Positions 34,289 to 43,785 are shown, counted from the stretch's first letter. The stretch is DNA of 64,000 nucleotides from Paenibacillus sp. Root444D2 (GCF_001426375.1 NZ_LMEO01000050.1:124001-188000), one strand, 5' to 3'. The notes: generated from the sequence alone by a model not told the origin. Program-made: numbers and translations.

Positions 34289-37264
34289 TCACACCTCGTG
34301 ACGCTCCACAATCCCGTCCATGCCGTCCGGGATGCGGATCTCCACATCCACGCTGCGCGGCGCCCAAACCTGCAGCCGCATCACGCGTCCGTCCTCCTCA
34401 AGTCGCCACGCGACATCGATTCGTCCCTCCTGCGGCAGCGGAACAGTGCCCCTCGCCCACTGCAAATCTGCAGGCTGCGGGGCGACAACGACCTTCCGCC
34501 AGCCTTTGTCGGCGAGAGTGACACCAAGCACATGCGCACCTAAGAAATAGCCCGGCGCTGCCGACCACGCATGACAGTGACTGCGTGTAAGCATGTCAGG
34601 GTTCGCTCTATTTTCCGCGAAATTCGGGTACATTTCCCAGCAGGTCGTGGCGTCATATTCAATCATTTGCCCAAAATGCTGACGCATATCTGTGATCATA
34701 CGATCAATACCGATGCGGCCCATTTTCGCGAGAGCCTCATAATAAAAGAAGGACATAAAAGGACTGCCGATTTGAACAAAATCTGTCGGCGGAGCAAACA
34801 AATATGTCTTCATCTGCTCTGCGCGCTCACCCTCAGCGACACCACACAAGTACGCAATAACCTGCGTCTGCATACTAAAAACAGTCGAGGCCTGGCCATT
34901 CGCATGGATACAATCTAAGTATGCTCTGCGATCCTCACTCCATAAATGTTTATTAATTGTTTGACTCAGACGAAGCGCTTTCCCCTCATATTCATCTGCT
35001 TCTCCCACATCTCCAACGGCTTTCGCCAACTCTGCCGCGCTTCGCAGCGTTTTGACCAGAATCATATTCTGGTGGGTGACTACCCCATTATTCGGCTGAT
35101 CAATTGGTGCCCAATCCAGCAAGTTCCAGCCTTTTATGAACAACAATCCACGCTCATCAAGCTTTTGTTCATAATGCTCAAGGGTATAACGAATATGCGG
35201 CCATAAGTCTCTCGCAAAAACCTCATCGCCAGTATGCTCATAATATTCACAGCTGGCCAGCGCCCAAAAAAACGTCCAGTTCGGAATAACGCTGCTCCAA
35301 GCACTAGGAACCTGATCCACATATAACGGTGTTTGGGTTCTGGAACCAGGTACTAACCGCAAACAACGCTCGACAATCTCCGTAGCTCCGAATACGTAAT
35401 AATTGACTAAAGCCTCGTTACGGCTGTCCCCGACCCAGAAAACCTGCTCATACGCCGGACAATCAACGAACGTATCTTCCATACAAAGTCGGGTTGTGTG
35501 CTTACTAATTTGCCATATATCGTTCAAAAGCGCATCAGAGCTTTGGAACTTGCCTATCTCTGCTATTGGATAATTACTTTGCTGTACCTGTACACCGTAG
35601 ATTTTAACTGCTCTTGCCGCATTCCTTGCCGTAACCATTAAATAGCGAAATCCTCTCCGCACATAAGAGGTATACGATTGACGCCCTTCCGAACACGTAT
35701 AACGCAGCGTATTATCTAAATCGAACGTGTCTTGACGCCACCCATCGCGCATGTATTCATAGCCATAGAAATCAAGTATGGTTCCTTCAGCAGCATCTAC
35801 TTCAAATTGTATAAAGCCAGAAAACTCACGGCCAAAATCAAGAATGATTTCCGTATCCGCACCTTCATATCTCGGCAATACGGCAGGATTCACACTTGGG
35901 ATAACTGCCTGCTGCAAAGGGTAAGGCACAACTTGCGCCAGCGCTTCTTTTTTCCAGACACTGAGTGCAAAGATAGAGTCCCTGCTGACCAATTCCAGTG
36001 GGAAAGGGTGAATCCAATCCGTATAACGACTCAGGTCCAAAGCAGAAGATATACTGCGAATCTCTACATACGTTTTAAAAGCGGAAAACGCACCCGCATC
36101 TAAATCATCTTTCCGTTCATCGCACGCTGAAGAAGACCCATAGCCTTCATATGGGTGCAAAGAATCACTGCTTTCCTGGTGATCAATGTATTCAAAAGAT
36201 GCAAAAGGACCAATTGAAATAAATGGTGACGTAACGTTGCCTGCTTCCGCTAAAGGAGATACGACCTCAAAATAAGCATCGCAATCAATGCCCAACTGCA
36301 GCGTTCGGCCATGATCAACGCCAGTAGTTTCCAACAAGATGAGATTGTCTCCTGCCTTCAGATCTATCTCAGCATACCTTTCTGGTAATACACCCGTATA
36401 ACGCTCCGCATCCAGCCACTCTCCATTCACACTGCAGCCTTTCACAGTGCTCGGCTGTACGAGTCCTAACACAGCTTTTACGGCCTTCTCGGTTCTTACT
36501 ACCGTTGCCATATACCCAGCAAATCCCACTGGATTCGCATGATTCACACTCTCTGGCACCATTTGATTGCGGACATCAATCGAGGCAGTCCATGCAACGG
36601 GTTTTACCTGGTGGAGGGATTCGATACGGACCGGCCACACGAGTTCCTCGGTAAGGAATGGAATATCTCTAGGCACAAGACTGCTCCAAGGCTCTACACC
36701 AACAGCGCCAACGATAGAAGCTTGACCCCATGCAGAATCATCGTAATCTGGCAAATACCAATCCGCGCTCCAAGCGCTCGCATCCATCCGTTCAGCAAAG
36801 CCTTGCTGACACGACATCCGCCCAGAGCGGCTATCATATCCAAGATGCAGCGAGGTTTTCCAGCTTTCATCCGTCACTAACTCTACGAGAGAATGACCTT
36901 CATGCTCACTCTCCACTTGCACTAACAAACCGCCGCGTCCGCGCAAATAGTAGAAATTGGACACACCGAAATGGAGCACCATGACCCCAATCACATTAGG
37001 TCGTCCCTTGTGCAGCAAGTGTCCAATTTCGTATGTATCATAAGACTGCTCGAATGGCCATGAGCGAACAGGACCTCGTCCCACTTTCGTTCCATTCACA
37101 TATAAAGCGTATCGCGAATCAGCAGTTATGGATATTGTTGCTGCTCCCCAGCCTTCAGAGCCCACATCGAATGTCTTTCTGAAACACCGCCACTCATTTC
37201 GTGGACTTGCTTCACCAATACCCCAAACCCATTGTGCTTGCCAATCGATTTCTAATTGTCTCAT
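34289..37264 (-). CDS. alpha-L-rhamnosidase (GH78)
   Basis: 991 residues from the ATG at 37264 (GGAGG 8 nt upstream; the GTG at 37279 overlaps the RBS). No signal peptide, so cytoplasmic. N-terminal beta-sandwich domains (~1-520), then an (alpha/alpha)6 barrel with DTFVDCPAYEQVFWVGDSR near residue 600, the GH78 catalytic region. SHCHAWSAAPGYFL is near 900, and a C-terminal beta domain follows. Removes terminal alpha-L-rhamnose, as found in pectin rhamnogalacturonan and plant glycosides. The last ~300 bp are markedly GC-richer than the surroundings. Divergent from an AraC regulator. Confidence 0.88.
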   Translation of the reverse strand: MRQLEIDWQAQWVWGIGEASPRNEWRCFRKTFDVGSEGWGAATISITADSRYALYVNGTKVGRGPVRSWPFEQSYDTYEIGHLLHKGRPNVIGVMVLHFGVSNFYYLRGRGGLLVQVESEHEGHSLVELVTDESWKTSLHLGYDSRSGRMSCQQGFAERMDASAWSADWYLPDYDDSAWGQASIVGAVGVEPWSSLVPRDIPFLTEELVWPVRIESLHQVKPVAWTASIDVRNQMVPESVNHANPVGFAGYMATVVRTEKAVKAVLGLVQPSTVKGCSVNGEWLDAERYTGVLPERYAEIDLKAGDNLILLETTGVDHGRTLQLGIDCDAYFEVVSPLAEAGNVTSPFISIGPFASFEYIDHQESSDSLHPYEGYGSSSACDERKDDLDAGAFSAFKTYVEIRSISSALDLSRYTDWIHPFPLELVSRDSIFALSVWKKEALAQVVPYPLQQAVIPSVNPAVLPRYEGADTEIILDFGREFSGFIQFEVDAAEGTILDFYGYEYMRDGWRQDTFDLDNTLRYTCSEGRQSYTSYVRRGFRYLMVTARNAARAVKIYGVQVQQSNYPIAEIGKFQSSDALLNDIWQISKHTTRLCMEDTFVDCPAYEQVFWVGDSRNEALVNYYVFGATEIVERCLRLVPGSRTQTPLYVDQVPSAWSSVIPNWTFFWALASCEYYEHTGDEVFARDLWPHIRYTLEHYEQKLDERGLLFIKGWNLLDWAPIDQPNNGVVTHQNMILVKTLRSAAELAKAVGDVGEADEYEGKALRLSQTINKHLWSEDRRAYLDCIHANGQASTVFSMQTQVIAYLCGVAEGERAEQMKTYLFAPPTDFVQIGSPFMSFFYYEALAKMGRIGIDRMITDMRQHFGQMIEYDATTCWEMYPNFAENRANPDMLTRSHCHAWSAAPGYFLGAHVLGVTLADKGWRKVVVAPQPADLQWARGTVPLPQEGRIDVAWRLEEDGRVMRLQVWAPRSVDVEIRIPDGMDGIVERHEV

Positions 37265-37319
37265 TTCAGCTGCCTCCACGAAAAATAATGATTGTTACTT
37301 CGATAGCTTTATTTTATGA

Positions 37320-37333
37320 TGAGAGCGTACTCA
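37320..37333. promoter_or_regulatory. cre-like palindrome upstream of the rhamnosidase gene
   Basis: TGAGAGCGTACTCA, 12 of 14 to the cre consensus, 56 bp upstream of the GH78 start. Confidence 0.5.
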
Positions 37334-37336
37334 TTT

Positions 37337-37372
37337 TTAGGGTTAATTCCGACATTCATTAGGGTCTTAATT
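37337..37372. promoter_or_regulatory. 22-bp-spaced direct repeats, candidate AraC-type operator
   Basis: TTAGGGTTAATT (37337) and TTAGGGTCTTAATT (37359) are direct repeats two helical turns apart, the usual geometry of AraC/XylS sites. They lie between the divergent GH78 and AraC-family genes. Confidence 0.5.
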
Positions 37373-37394
37373 GACATAAGAGGAGTAAAACGAA

Positions 37395-38273
37395 GTGACC
37401 ATTAAACGAAGCATTATCGAAACACCCGGCGATCAATTTTTCCTTCCGGAACTTCCGCTTTACGTCAACCGCGTTCACGAATCATTTGAAATGCTGCAGC
37501 ATACGCACGATTTTATTGAAATTAGCTATGTTGCTGAGGGCAGCGGTGCACATTACATTGACAATACCTCATTACCCGTTTCCAAAGGAGATCTCTTCTT
37601 CATTCCGGTTGGCGTCTCCCATGTGTTCCGCCCATCATCTATGGCACAGAAAAAAAACCTTGTAGTTTACAATTGCATTTTCACTCAGGAATGGTTGAAC
37701 CTATTATTTCACTCGCAATTGAATGGAAGTAAAGATGAATTCAATGTCCTATTCTCGCAGGCAACTGAACAATCTACTTGGCTTTCTTTTAAAGAACGCA
37801 ATGGGGAATTCGAGCCTCTTTTTGAACGTTTGCACTTCGAATACAACGCCCATCGAAGCGGTTTTATGACGATTTTACAAACTTGTGTGGCACAGCTTCT
37901 TGTTTACATGCATCGCTCCAAAATGGATTTCACACCGGAAGTGTCCAAAGCGAGCCTTCAGGACTTAGATAGTCTACTCGCCCATATTCGCGGGAATTGC
38001 AGCAGCCCAATCTCGCTCACAGAAGCTGCCGCCAGATTGTCCATCAGCGAGCGTCAGCTGCATCGCCAGCTTAAAAAGCATACGGGAATGTCCTTCATGG
38101 AGTACGTGCAGCACGCACGAATTGAAGCCTGTTGTCAGCAATTACGAGCGAACGATCACAAGATCAGCGATGTCGCTGCAAGTATCGGCTATCAGGATAT
38201 GAAATTTTTTAACCAGCTTTTTAAAAAGATAACCGGTGTCACTCCCAGCCAGTACCGGCAGCTGCATAGATAA
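37395..38273 (+). CDS. AraC family transcriptional regulator (cupin + HTH)
   Basis: 292 residues. N-terminal AraC-type cupin (~20-130; HTHDFIEISYVAEGSGAHYID), linker, and two HTH motifs in ~190-290. The second helix-turn-helix region is marked by ISDVAASIGYQDMKFFNQLFKKITGVTPSQYR. The usual MSARYLxRxFK is diverged (ISERQLHRQLKKHTGMSFMEYV). Probably senses rhamnose or a related sugar and controls the divergent GH78 gene (inference). GTG start at 37395, RBS AGGAG. Confidence 0.88.
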   Translation: MTIKRSIIETPGDQFFLPELPLYVNRVHESFEMLQHTHDFIEISYVAEGSGAHYIDNTSLPVSKGDLFFIPVGVSHVFRPSSMAQKKNLVVYNCIFTQEWLNLLFHSQLNGSKDEFNVLFSQATEQSTWLSFKERNGEFEPLFERLHFEYNAHRSGFMTILQTCVAQLLVYMHRSKMDFTPEVSKASLQDLDSLLAHIRGNCSSPISLTEAAARLSISERQLHRQLKKHTGMSFMEYVQHARIEACCQQLRANDHKISDVAASIGYQDMKFFNQLFKKITGVTPSQYRQLHR

Positions 38274-38277
38274 ACAA

Positions 38278-38313
38278 AAATGCCCCTCCATCACGAAGAT
38301 GTGAGAGGCATTT
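38278..38313. terminator. bidirectional terminator between AraC and esterase genes
   Basis: AAATGCCcCTC pairs with GAGaGGCATTT. It separates converging genes. Confidence 0.75.
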
Positions 38314-38317
38314 CATT

Positions 38318-39277
38318 TTAAAGGCCCAACATAAATTGCAAGGTTTTATCACTGAAGCCAGGTAAACCTTCATGACCATAATCCGGGTACAACTCAAACT
38401 GCTTTTTCGACTTGATTTTGTTATAAGCAGCGAACTGCGTAGAAGGCGGGCATACGGTGTCGCTAAGACCAACGGCCATAAGAACTTCACCTTGGATGCG
38501 ATTTGCCAGATTCTGAATGTCAATATAGCCCAGCTTCGTGAATATTTCATCTTCGCGTTTGTGCTGTGGATCGTGACGGCGGAAGAAGTCCTTCAGTTCC
38601 TGATAAGCATCCTTCGCCAAATCCATTTCCCAAACGCGCTTATAATCGCTAAGGAATGGATAAACTGGCGCTAACCGCTTAATGCGAGGCTCCAGTGCAG
38701 CACAAGCTATCGTCAAGGCGCCTCCTTGAGAGCCACCCAACGCGCCTACACGCTCGGGATCAACCTCTGGCATATTCATCGCAATGCCGGCGAGCTGAGC
38801 CGTATCTAAGAAAATATCCCGATACAACAATTGATCCGGGTGATCATCTAAGCCGCGAACGATATGCCCGCGAAGTGTCGTCCCCTTTACACCACCTGCA
38901 TCTTCCGATAAACCGCCTTGACCACGGCAATCCATGGAAAAGAACGAGTAGCCTAGAGCGGCATACGCTAATTTACCTGACCAATCGCCGGAGCTTCCAG
39001 AGTAACCATGGAATTCAACGATAGCTGGATGCGGCTTATCTGCGTGTTTAGGACGAACATATTTGGCATAAATACGAGCCCCTTTGACACCTGTAAAATA
39101 GAGATCAAAACATTCAGCGTAAGGCACTTGAAATTCACTCGGGCGAAGTTCGATTTGAGGATCGACTGCCTTCATTTCAGCAATGGCCCGCTCCCAATAA
39201 GAATCGAAATCTTCAGGCCGGGGATTACGTCCTTCATAAGTAACTAGCTTGTCTAATGGAAAATCAAATAATGGCAT
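38318..39277 (-). CDS. acetyl xylan esterase / cephalosporin-C deacetylase (CE7)
   Basis: 319 residues, alpha/beta hydrolase. Nucleophile Ser in GALGGSQGGALT near residue 183. Asp is likely in GLSDTVCPPST near 270, and His in PDYGHEGLPGF near 300. The N-terminus MPLFDFPLDKLVTYEG is characteristic of CE7. It deacetylates xylo-oligosaccharides and other small acetylated sugars in the cytoplasm. It lies downstream of the next unknown gene with a 24-bp gap, so probably one operon. Confidence 0.9.
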   Translation of the reverse strand: MPLFDFPLDKLVTYEGRNPRPEDFDSYWERAIAEMKAVDPQIELRPSEFQVPYAECFDLYFTGVKGARIYAKYVRPKHADKPHPAIVEFHGYSGSSGDWSGKLAYAALGYSFFSMDCRGQGGLSEDAGGVKGTTLRGHIVRGLDDHPDQLLYRDIFLDTAQLAGIAMNMPEVDPERVGALGGSQGGALTIACAALEPRIKRLAPVYPFLSDYKRVWEMDLAKDAYQELKDFFRRHDPQHKREDEIFTKLGYIDIQNLANRIQGEVLMAVGLSDTVCPPSTQFAAYNKIKSKKQFELYPDYGHEGLPGFSDKTLQFMLGL

Positions 39278-39301
39278 GTCATATCCTCTTTTCTATAATT
39301 T

Positions 39302-40963
39302 TCAAGCGACCGTATAGCTAGAGAAATCAACAGCTTCGCCATTCACAAGTCTGATAATCTTCCCTTCACTATGTAAGCCACTGCTTAAAACCATCATTTC
39401 ATCCTTCAGAGTCGTATAGGTGATTTTCAAATCGTCTTCGCCAGACAGGGTATAAACGGGTTGCTTCTGCTTCATCACTTTTGCAAATTGCTGTATATCC
39501 CTTATCTGAAGGGATTCTGCTGTTTGCTGGTCGATACACTCGACAACTACGGAATTCGTTCTCCCTTTGCTTGTGACAACGGATCGATCTTCGCGTACTT
39601 CCCTTTCAAATGACTGCTGCACATAAACAGCTATGTAAACATGACCACATAATCCAAACAATCCAATCGGTTCCTCTATCCATTCTCCTACAGGCAGACA
39701 TCCCTTAATGAATTCAGGCTGATCATCTGGAATTTGATAGGAAACGATCAATGCATTTTGATGAAAAAGCACTTCTGAAAATTCACTTTGATGACGTAAA
39801 TCTCCTTCTGTATAGCCTTGGCCTGGGTGAAAAAAATACAAATGATTTACACCTTGGACCGCATCTAGCGGAAGAGCTACATCCCAGCGATGTTGTTCAT
39901 TATCAAACTCTTGTACGCGTTCCCACAAACCGCCTAACGCAAAGCTTTCTGTGATATATACATAACTATGCAGCACATCGTTCTTGCCAACAGCTAGAGC
40001 TGCTTGTTTGGGAACTCTGCGAGTAATTTCTACCGGATCCGCTCGATGTAAGGCTGTACGCTGAACTTCTGATGAAGCTTCATAGGCAATAAAACCTGCA
40101 TATTCAGTTCGAGGCATGTGATCCGGTAATGTGAAATCACCAAACTGAACATAATCGTGCAGCACGTTGGTGTCCTTAGGCATATCATGCGGCCATATCC
40201 GCGAATGCGGGCCCACCCATGCCCCTCCCAGATAATACGCCGAGCGAACCTCCCAGAGGTAGTCCAATAAACGAGCTAATTCAGCTTTGATCTCCGTATC
40301 CGTCATAAGCTCCCAAGCGCACGTAAAAGCCTGCATCCAGTGCCAGAACCAAGGTAACCCTCCATACTCCGACATGCCTAACGAAGTGACCCGATTCAGT
40401 GTACTGCGCAAGCTTTGGCAGCCATCGTCCAGCAAAGCCGTATCCTCATAAAGCTGTCCGAAAATAAGCTTAGCTGCTGTGTATTTTGCTTCATGATGGT
40501 TATAATGCTCAGATGGTTTACGATAGAAGTTACTTCTATAAATATGAAGCAGTGCTAGAGCAAATAAGTTACGCAAGGATTCACTCAAATTATCTGAATA
40601 GCGTTGGTAGAAAAAAACCATTAGACTCCCCATCAGTTCAACAGGAAGTGCATTTTTTGGTGCTTCTTGAGGAGTAGGTCTCAAATGTAAGGGCCAATGA
40701 CCATAGGTTCCACTTTCTTCGTTCTTATCCTGAAGCTCCAAAACTTGAACCAGGATGCCCTCGGCCTTGATCTTAGCCTGTAGGCGATCTCCGTCGAATG
40801 GGATAGCTTCCTCCTGCGAAGCTGCAAATAAATAAGAAGCGTAGTAGAAATTATCTCGGATATCATGATGAAATAATAAACCGCTGTTTAAAATAGGTTG
40901 CTTGAACGCCGCTTCAGCAATTCTGGACTTGATCTCATTTTGGCGTTGTTGCAAATTTGTCAA
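39302..40963 (-). CDS. unknown protein, probable alpha-toroid carbohydrate-active type
   Basis: 553 residues. I do not recognise a named family. The TTG at 40963 has AAGGAGG 8 nt upstream; the GTG at 40972 sits on the RBS. The N-terminal ~330 residues are helix-rich with aromatic pairs (WPLHLRPTP, GLPWFWHWMQ, GAWVGPHSRIWPHD), as in (alpha/alpha)n-barrel lyases or hydrolases. The C-terminal ~220 residues are beta-rich, as in heparinase-like or PL enzymes. No signal peptide. Operon position before a CE7 esterase and a LacI-type operator upstream suggest glycan degradation. Confidence 0.7.
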   Translation of the reverse strand: MTNLQQRQNEIKSRIAEAAFKQPILNSGLLFHHDIRDNFYYASYLFAASQEEAIPFDGDRLQAKIKAEGILVQVLELQDKNEESGTYGHWPLHLRPTPQEAPKNALPVELMGSLMVFFYQRYSDNLSESLRNLFALALLHIYRSNFYRKPSEHYNHHEAKYTAAKLIFGQLYEDTALLDDGCQSLRSTLNRVTSLGMSEYGGLPWFWHWMQAFTCAWELMTDTEIKAELARLLDYLWEVRSAYYLGGAWVGPHSRIWPHDMPKDTNVLHDYVQFGDFTLPDHMPRTEYAGFIAYEASSEVQRTALHRADPVEITRRVPKQAALAVGKNDVLHSYVYITESFALGGLWERVQEFDNEQHRWDVALPLDAVQGVNHLYFFHPGQGYTEGDLRHQSEFSEVLFHQNALIVSYQIPDDQPEFIKGCLPVGEWIEEPIGLFGLCGHVYIAVYVQQSFEREVREDRSVVTSKGRTNSVVVECIDQQTAESLQIRDIQQFAKVMKQKQPVYTLSGEDDLKITYTTLKDEMMVLSSGLHSEGKIIRLVNGEAVDFSSYTVA

Positions 40964-41033
40964 TTTTGTCACCTCCTTAGCAAAAACTTAAAAATTACCG
41001 ATTTTCGCGTAATTTAAGCGCTATCCTTCATAA

Positions 41034-41047
41034 TTGAAACGGTTAAC
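41034..41047. promoter_or_regulatory. LacI-type operator-like site
   Basis: TTGAAACGGTTAAC nearly matches the sites in front of the lacI gene at 59495-59542 (TTGAAACGTTTAAC). It lies 71 bp upstream of the unknown/CE7 operon, so the LacI regulator at 58442 may also act here. Confidence 0.45.
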
Positions 41048-41114
41048 CTCAGTTTACTTGCAAATAAATGGAGCGTCAATGCAAAGTGGCCCTTCATTTT
41101 CCATATTTTAGACG

Positions 41115-41143
41115 TTGCATCCTCTTGCAATTTCTTATAAAAT
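41115..41143 (+). promoter_or_regulatory. candidate promoter of metNPQ
   Basis: TTGCAT (41115-41120), 17-bp spacer, TAAAAT (41138-41143). No S-box (SAM riboswitch) core is seen between here and metN. Confidence 0.55.
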
Positions 41144-41204
41144 GATCTACCGTTGGTCAAAATATATCATCACCAATATTTGCATGGAATAGGAGGTATT
41201 CATC

Positions 41205-42230
41205 CTGATTCATATCGAAAATTTACAAAAAGTATATGAGGATATTCCGGGACGTGTACCGGCCATCCAGCAGATCCATTTACATATCGATCGCGGAGAA
41301 ATATTCGGCATCATCGGACACTCCGGTGCAGGAAAGAGTACTTTACTGCGTTGTGTAAATCTACTGGAGCGACCATCCTCTGGCAGCATTCACATTGATG
41401 GTGAAGAAATGACAAAGTTGGATTCTCGCCAGTTGCAAACAAAACGCCGCAAAATCGGGATGATTTTCCAACATTTCAATCTCCTCTCTTCATCGACCGT
41501 TGCCGAAAACATTGCCTTTCCTCTGAAATTGGCTGGGATGGGGCAAGTGGCGATTCAGTCCCGAATTAAGGAGCTGCTTGATTTAGTCGGTTTGCAGGAA
41601 CACGCGCATAAGTATCCAAGCCAGCTCTCAGGCGGACAGAAGCAGCGCGTCGGTATTGCAAGAGCTTTGGCCAATCATCCGGATATCCTACTCTGCGACG
41701 AAGCGACTTCAGCACTCGATCCTCAGACAACGAATGCCATTCTTGCACTGCTGCTCGATATTAATCGAAAGCTTGGTATTACGATCCTGCTCATCACACA
41801 TGAGATGCAGGTCATTCGTGCGATCTGCGACCGTGTTGCTGTCATGGAGAAAGGCTTGATCGTTGAAACTGGCAAAGTGCTTGATGTATTCCTGAAGCCC
41901 CAGCATGCGGTTACGAAGGAGTTCGTTGGACAAGTCTCTGATTTCGCACAAAGTTCAGCTCAGGATCCGATGGTGAAACAGGGAGAAAAGCACGGAACGG
42001 TGATCCGAATTACCTATATCGGTGCCAAAACATATGAACCGATCTTGTTCGAAACCGTCAAGTCGACGAATGTGTCCTTTGCCATCCTTCAGGGTACAAT
42101 TTCTTCCATGAAAAGTGTTCCTTACGGTCAATTGGTTGTGGAATTAACAGGCGGACACCAAGAAGAAATCGATTCTGTGATTGCCAAGCTTGAGCAAGAA
42201 GGAATCGACGTGGAGGTGCTCAACCAATGA
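41205..42230 (+). CDS. metN: methionine ABC transporter ATP-binding protein, non-ATG start
   Basis: 341 residues, the usual MetN length, if it starts at CTG 41205 (reading M-IHIENLQKVYEDIPG), with AGGAGG 8 nt upstream. The first ATG is only at 41409, inside the domain and after Walker A, so it cannot be the real start. Walker A GHSGAGKST (~residue 40), Q-loop FQHFNLL, signature LSGGQKQR, Walker B LLCDEATSALD, then a C-terminal NIL domain (~260-341) that senses methionine. ATT at 41208 is an alternative rare start. Overlaps metP by 4 bp (ATGA). Confidence 0.9.
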   Translation: MIHIENLQKVYEDIPGRVPAIQQIHLHIDRGEIFGIIGHSGAGKSTLLRCVNLLERPSSGSIHIDGEEMTKLDSRQLQTKRRKIGMIFQHFNLLSSSTVAENIAFPLKLAGMGQVAIQSRIKELLDLVGLQEHAHKYPSQLSGGQKQRVGIARALANHPDILLCDEATSALDPQTTNAILALLLDINRKLGITILLITHEMQVIRAICDRVAVMEKGLIVETGKVLDVFLKPQHAVTKEFVGQVSDFAQSSAQDPMVKQGEKHGTVIRITYIGAKTYEPILFETVKSTNVSFAILQGTISSMKSVPYGQLVVELTGGHQEEIDSVIAKLEQEGIDVEVLNQ

Positions 42231-42889
42231 ATATGACCTGGGACATTAACTGGTCCGAAATTACGAAAGCAACTGGCGATACACTCGTCATGTTGGGCTG
42301 GTCGCTATTATTCACTGTCATCATCGGCATGGCACTGGGCATCATTTTATTTCTTACTTCCAAAGGGCAGCTGCTGCAAAATCTGCCGCTTTACGGAGTG
42401 CTGTCGCTGATCGTGAACATCCTGCGCTCTGTGCCTTTCGTGATTCTAATGATCTCGGTTTTTCCGATCACGAAAGCAATCGTGCATACAACCATCGGCG
42501 TCCAGGGCGCGATCCCGCCTCTCGTTATCGCAGCCGCGCCGTTTCTCGCGCGGCTTGTTGAAACCGCGCTACGCGAGATCGATGGCGGCGTCATTGAAGC
42601 CGCGCAATCAATGGGCGCTACGCCGTGGCAAATCGTCTGGCGCGTCCTGATGCCGGAAGCGCGCCCGGGTCTGATTTCAGCCGTTACCGTGACGGCTGTT
42701 GCCCTGCTCTCCTACTCCGCCATGTCAGGTGTAGTTGGCGGCGGCGGGCTTGGTGATCTATCGCTTCGCTACGGCTACATGCGATTCCGTACCGATATCA
42801 TGATCGTGACCGTCGTCATTCTCGTTCTATTCGTTCAGCTCTTACAAATGCTAGGAGACCGTTTGGTCGCCAAATTTAACCGCAAATAA
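42227..42889 (+). CDS. metP: methionine ABC transporter permease
   Basis: 220 residues, five helices, with the permease EAA-type loop EAAQSMGATPWQIVWRVLMPEA near residue 125. Coupled to metN by an ATGA overlap. Forms the D-/L-methionine importer with MetN and MetQ. This gene is GC-richer than its neighbours. Confidence 0.92.
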   Translation: MNMTWDINWSEITKATGDTLVMLGWSLLFTVIIGMALGIILFLTSKGQLLQNLPLYGVLSLIVNILRSVPFVILMISVFPITKAIVHTTIGVQGAIPPLVIAAAPFLARLVETALREIDGGVIEAAQSMGATPWQIVWRVLMPEARPGLISAVTVTAVALLSYSAMSGVVGGGGLGDLSLRYGYMRFRTDIMIVTVVILVLFVQLLQMLGDRLVAKFNRK

Positions 42890-42916
42890 AACACATATAT
42901 TGGAGGAAATCTCATC

Positions 42917-43765
42917 ATGAAGAAACTTACTCTATCTTTAATGACTATTTTCGTTGTGCTTGCTCTTGCAGCATGCGGACAGAAAGCCGCTGAAACACCT
43001 GCAAGCTCGGCACCTGCTGCTTCTGCTACTCCAGCTGCCGCAAAAGAAGTTACGCTTAAAGTCGGTGCATCTTCAGTCCCTCATGCTGAAATTCTGAATA
43101 GCCTTAAAGACAAAATGAAAGCACAAGGCGTGAAACTTGAAGTTATTGAATTCAACGATTATGTTCAACCGAACGTGCAGGTATTTGAAAAACAATTGGA
43201 CGCTAACTTTTTCCAACATCAGCCTTACCTGGATCAATATAACTTAGATAAAAAGCAAAACCTCGTAAAAGTAGTTGGTGTGCACATTGAACCGTTCGGC
43301 GCTTATTCCCAAAAGGTGAAAGCCGCTGCAGAATTGAAAGATGGCGCTTCCGTCGCTATTCCTAACGATCCTTCAAATGCCGGCCGTGCGCTTGCGCTGA
43401 TGGAGAAAAACGGTTTGATTAAATTGAAAGACGGCGTTGGCATCAAAGGTACAGTTCAAGATATCATCGAAAACAAAAAGAAACTTCAAATCAAAGAATT
43501 AGACCCTGCTATGCTGCCACGTACGATCGGTGAGTTTGATTTGGCTCTGATCAATACGAACTACGCACTTCAAGCGAATCTAAATCCTACGAAAGACGCT
43601 TTGTTCATCGAGGACAAAAATTCACCTTACGTGAACATCGTCGTTTCCCGTCCGGACAACAAGGATTCCGAAGCGATGCAAAAGCTTGCTAAGGAACTGA
43701 ACTCCGCTGACACGAAAAAGTTCATTGAAGATAAATATAAAGGTGCAATCGTGCCTGCGTTCTAA
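42917..43765 (+). CDS. metQ: methionine-binding lipoprotein
   Basis: 282 residues. Signal peptide with lipobox LAAC (Cys20), a low-complexity Ala/Pro linker, then the NlpA/MetQ fold: LKVGASSVPHAEIL near residue 48, DANFFQHQPYLDQYN near 95, and VAIPNDPSNAGRALALM near 150. Strong RBS TGGAGG. Last gene of the unit, followed by a terminator. Confidence 0.94.
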   Translation: MKKLTLSLMTIFVVLALAACGQKAAETPASSAPAASATPAAAKEVTLKVGASSVPHAEILNSLKDKMKAQGVKLEVIEFNDYVQPNVQVFEKQLDANFFQHQPYLDQYNLDKKQNLVKVVGVHIEPFGAYSQKVKAAAELKDGASVAIPNDPSNAGRALALMEKNGLIKLKDGVGIKGTVQDIIENKKKLQIKELDPAMLPRTIGEFDLALINTNYALQANLNPTKDALFIEDKNSPYVNIVVSRPDNKDSEAMQKLAKELNSADTKKFIEDKYKGAIVPAF

Positions 43766-43785
43766 GCAACCTTTCGATCCAAACA

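Noticed and set aside
34214-34550. Plus-strand Pro/Arg-rich ORFs opposite the rhamnosidase C-terminus
   Set aside because: Antisense shadows caused by the GC-rich codons of the GH78 gene.
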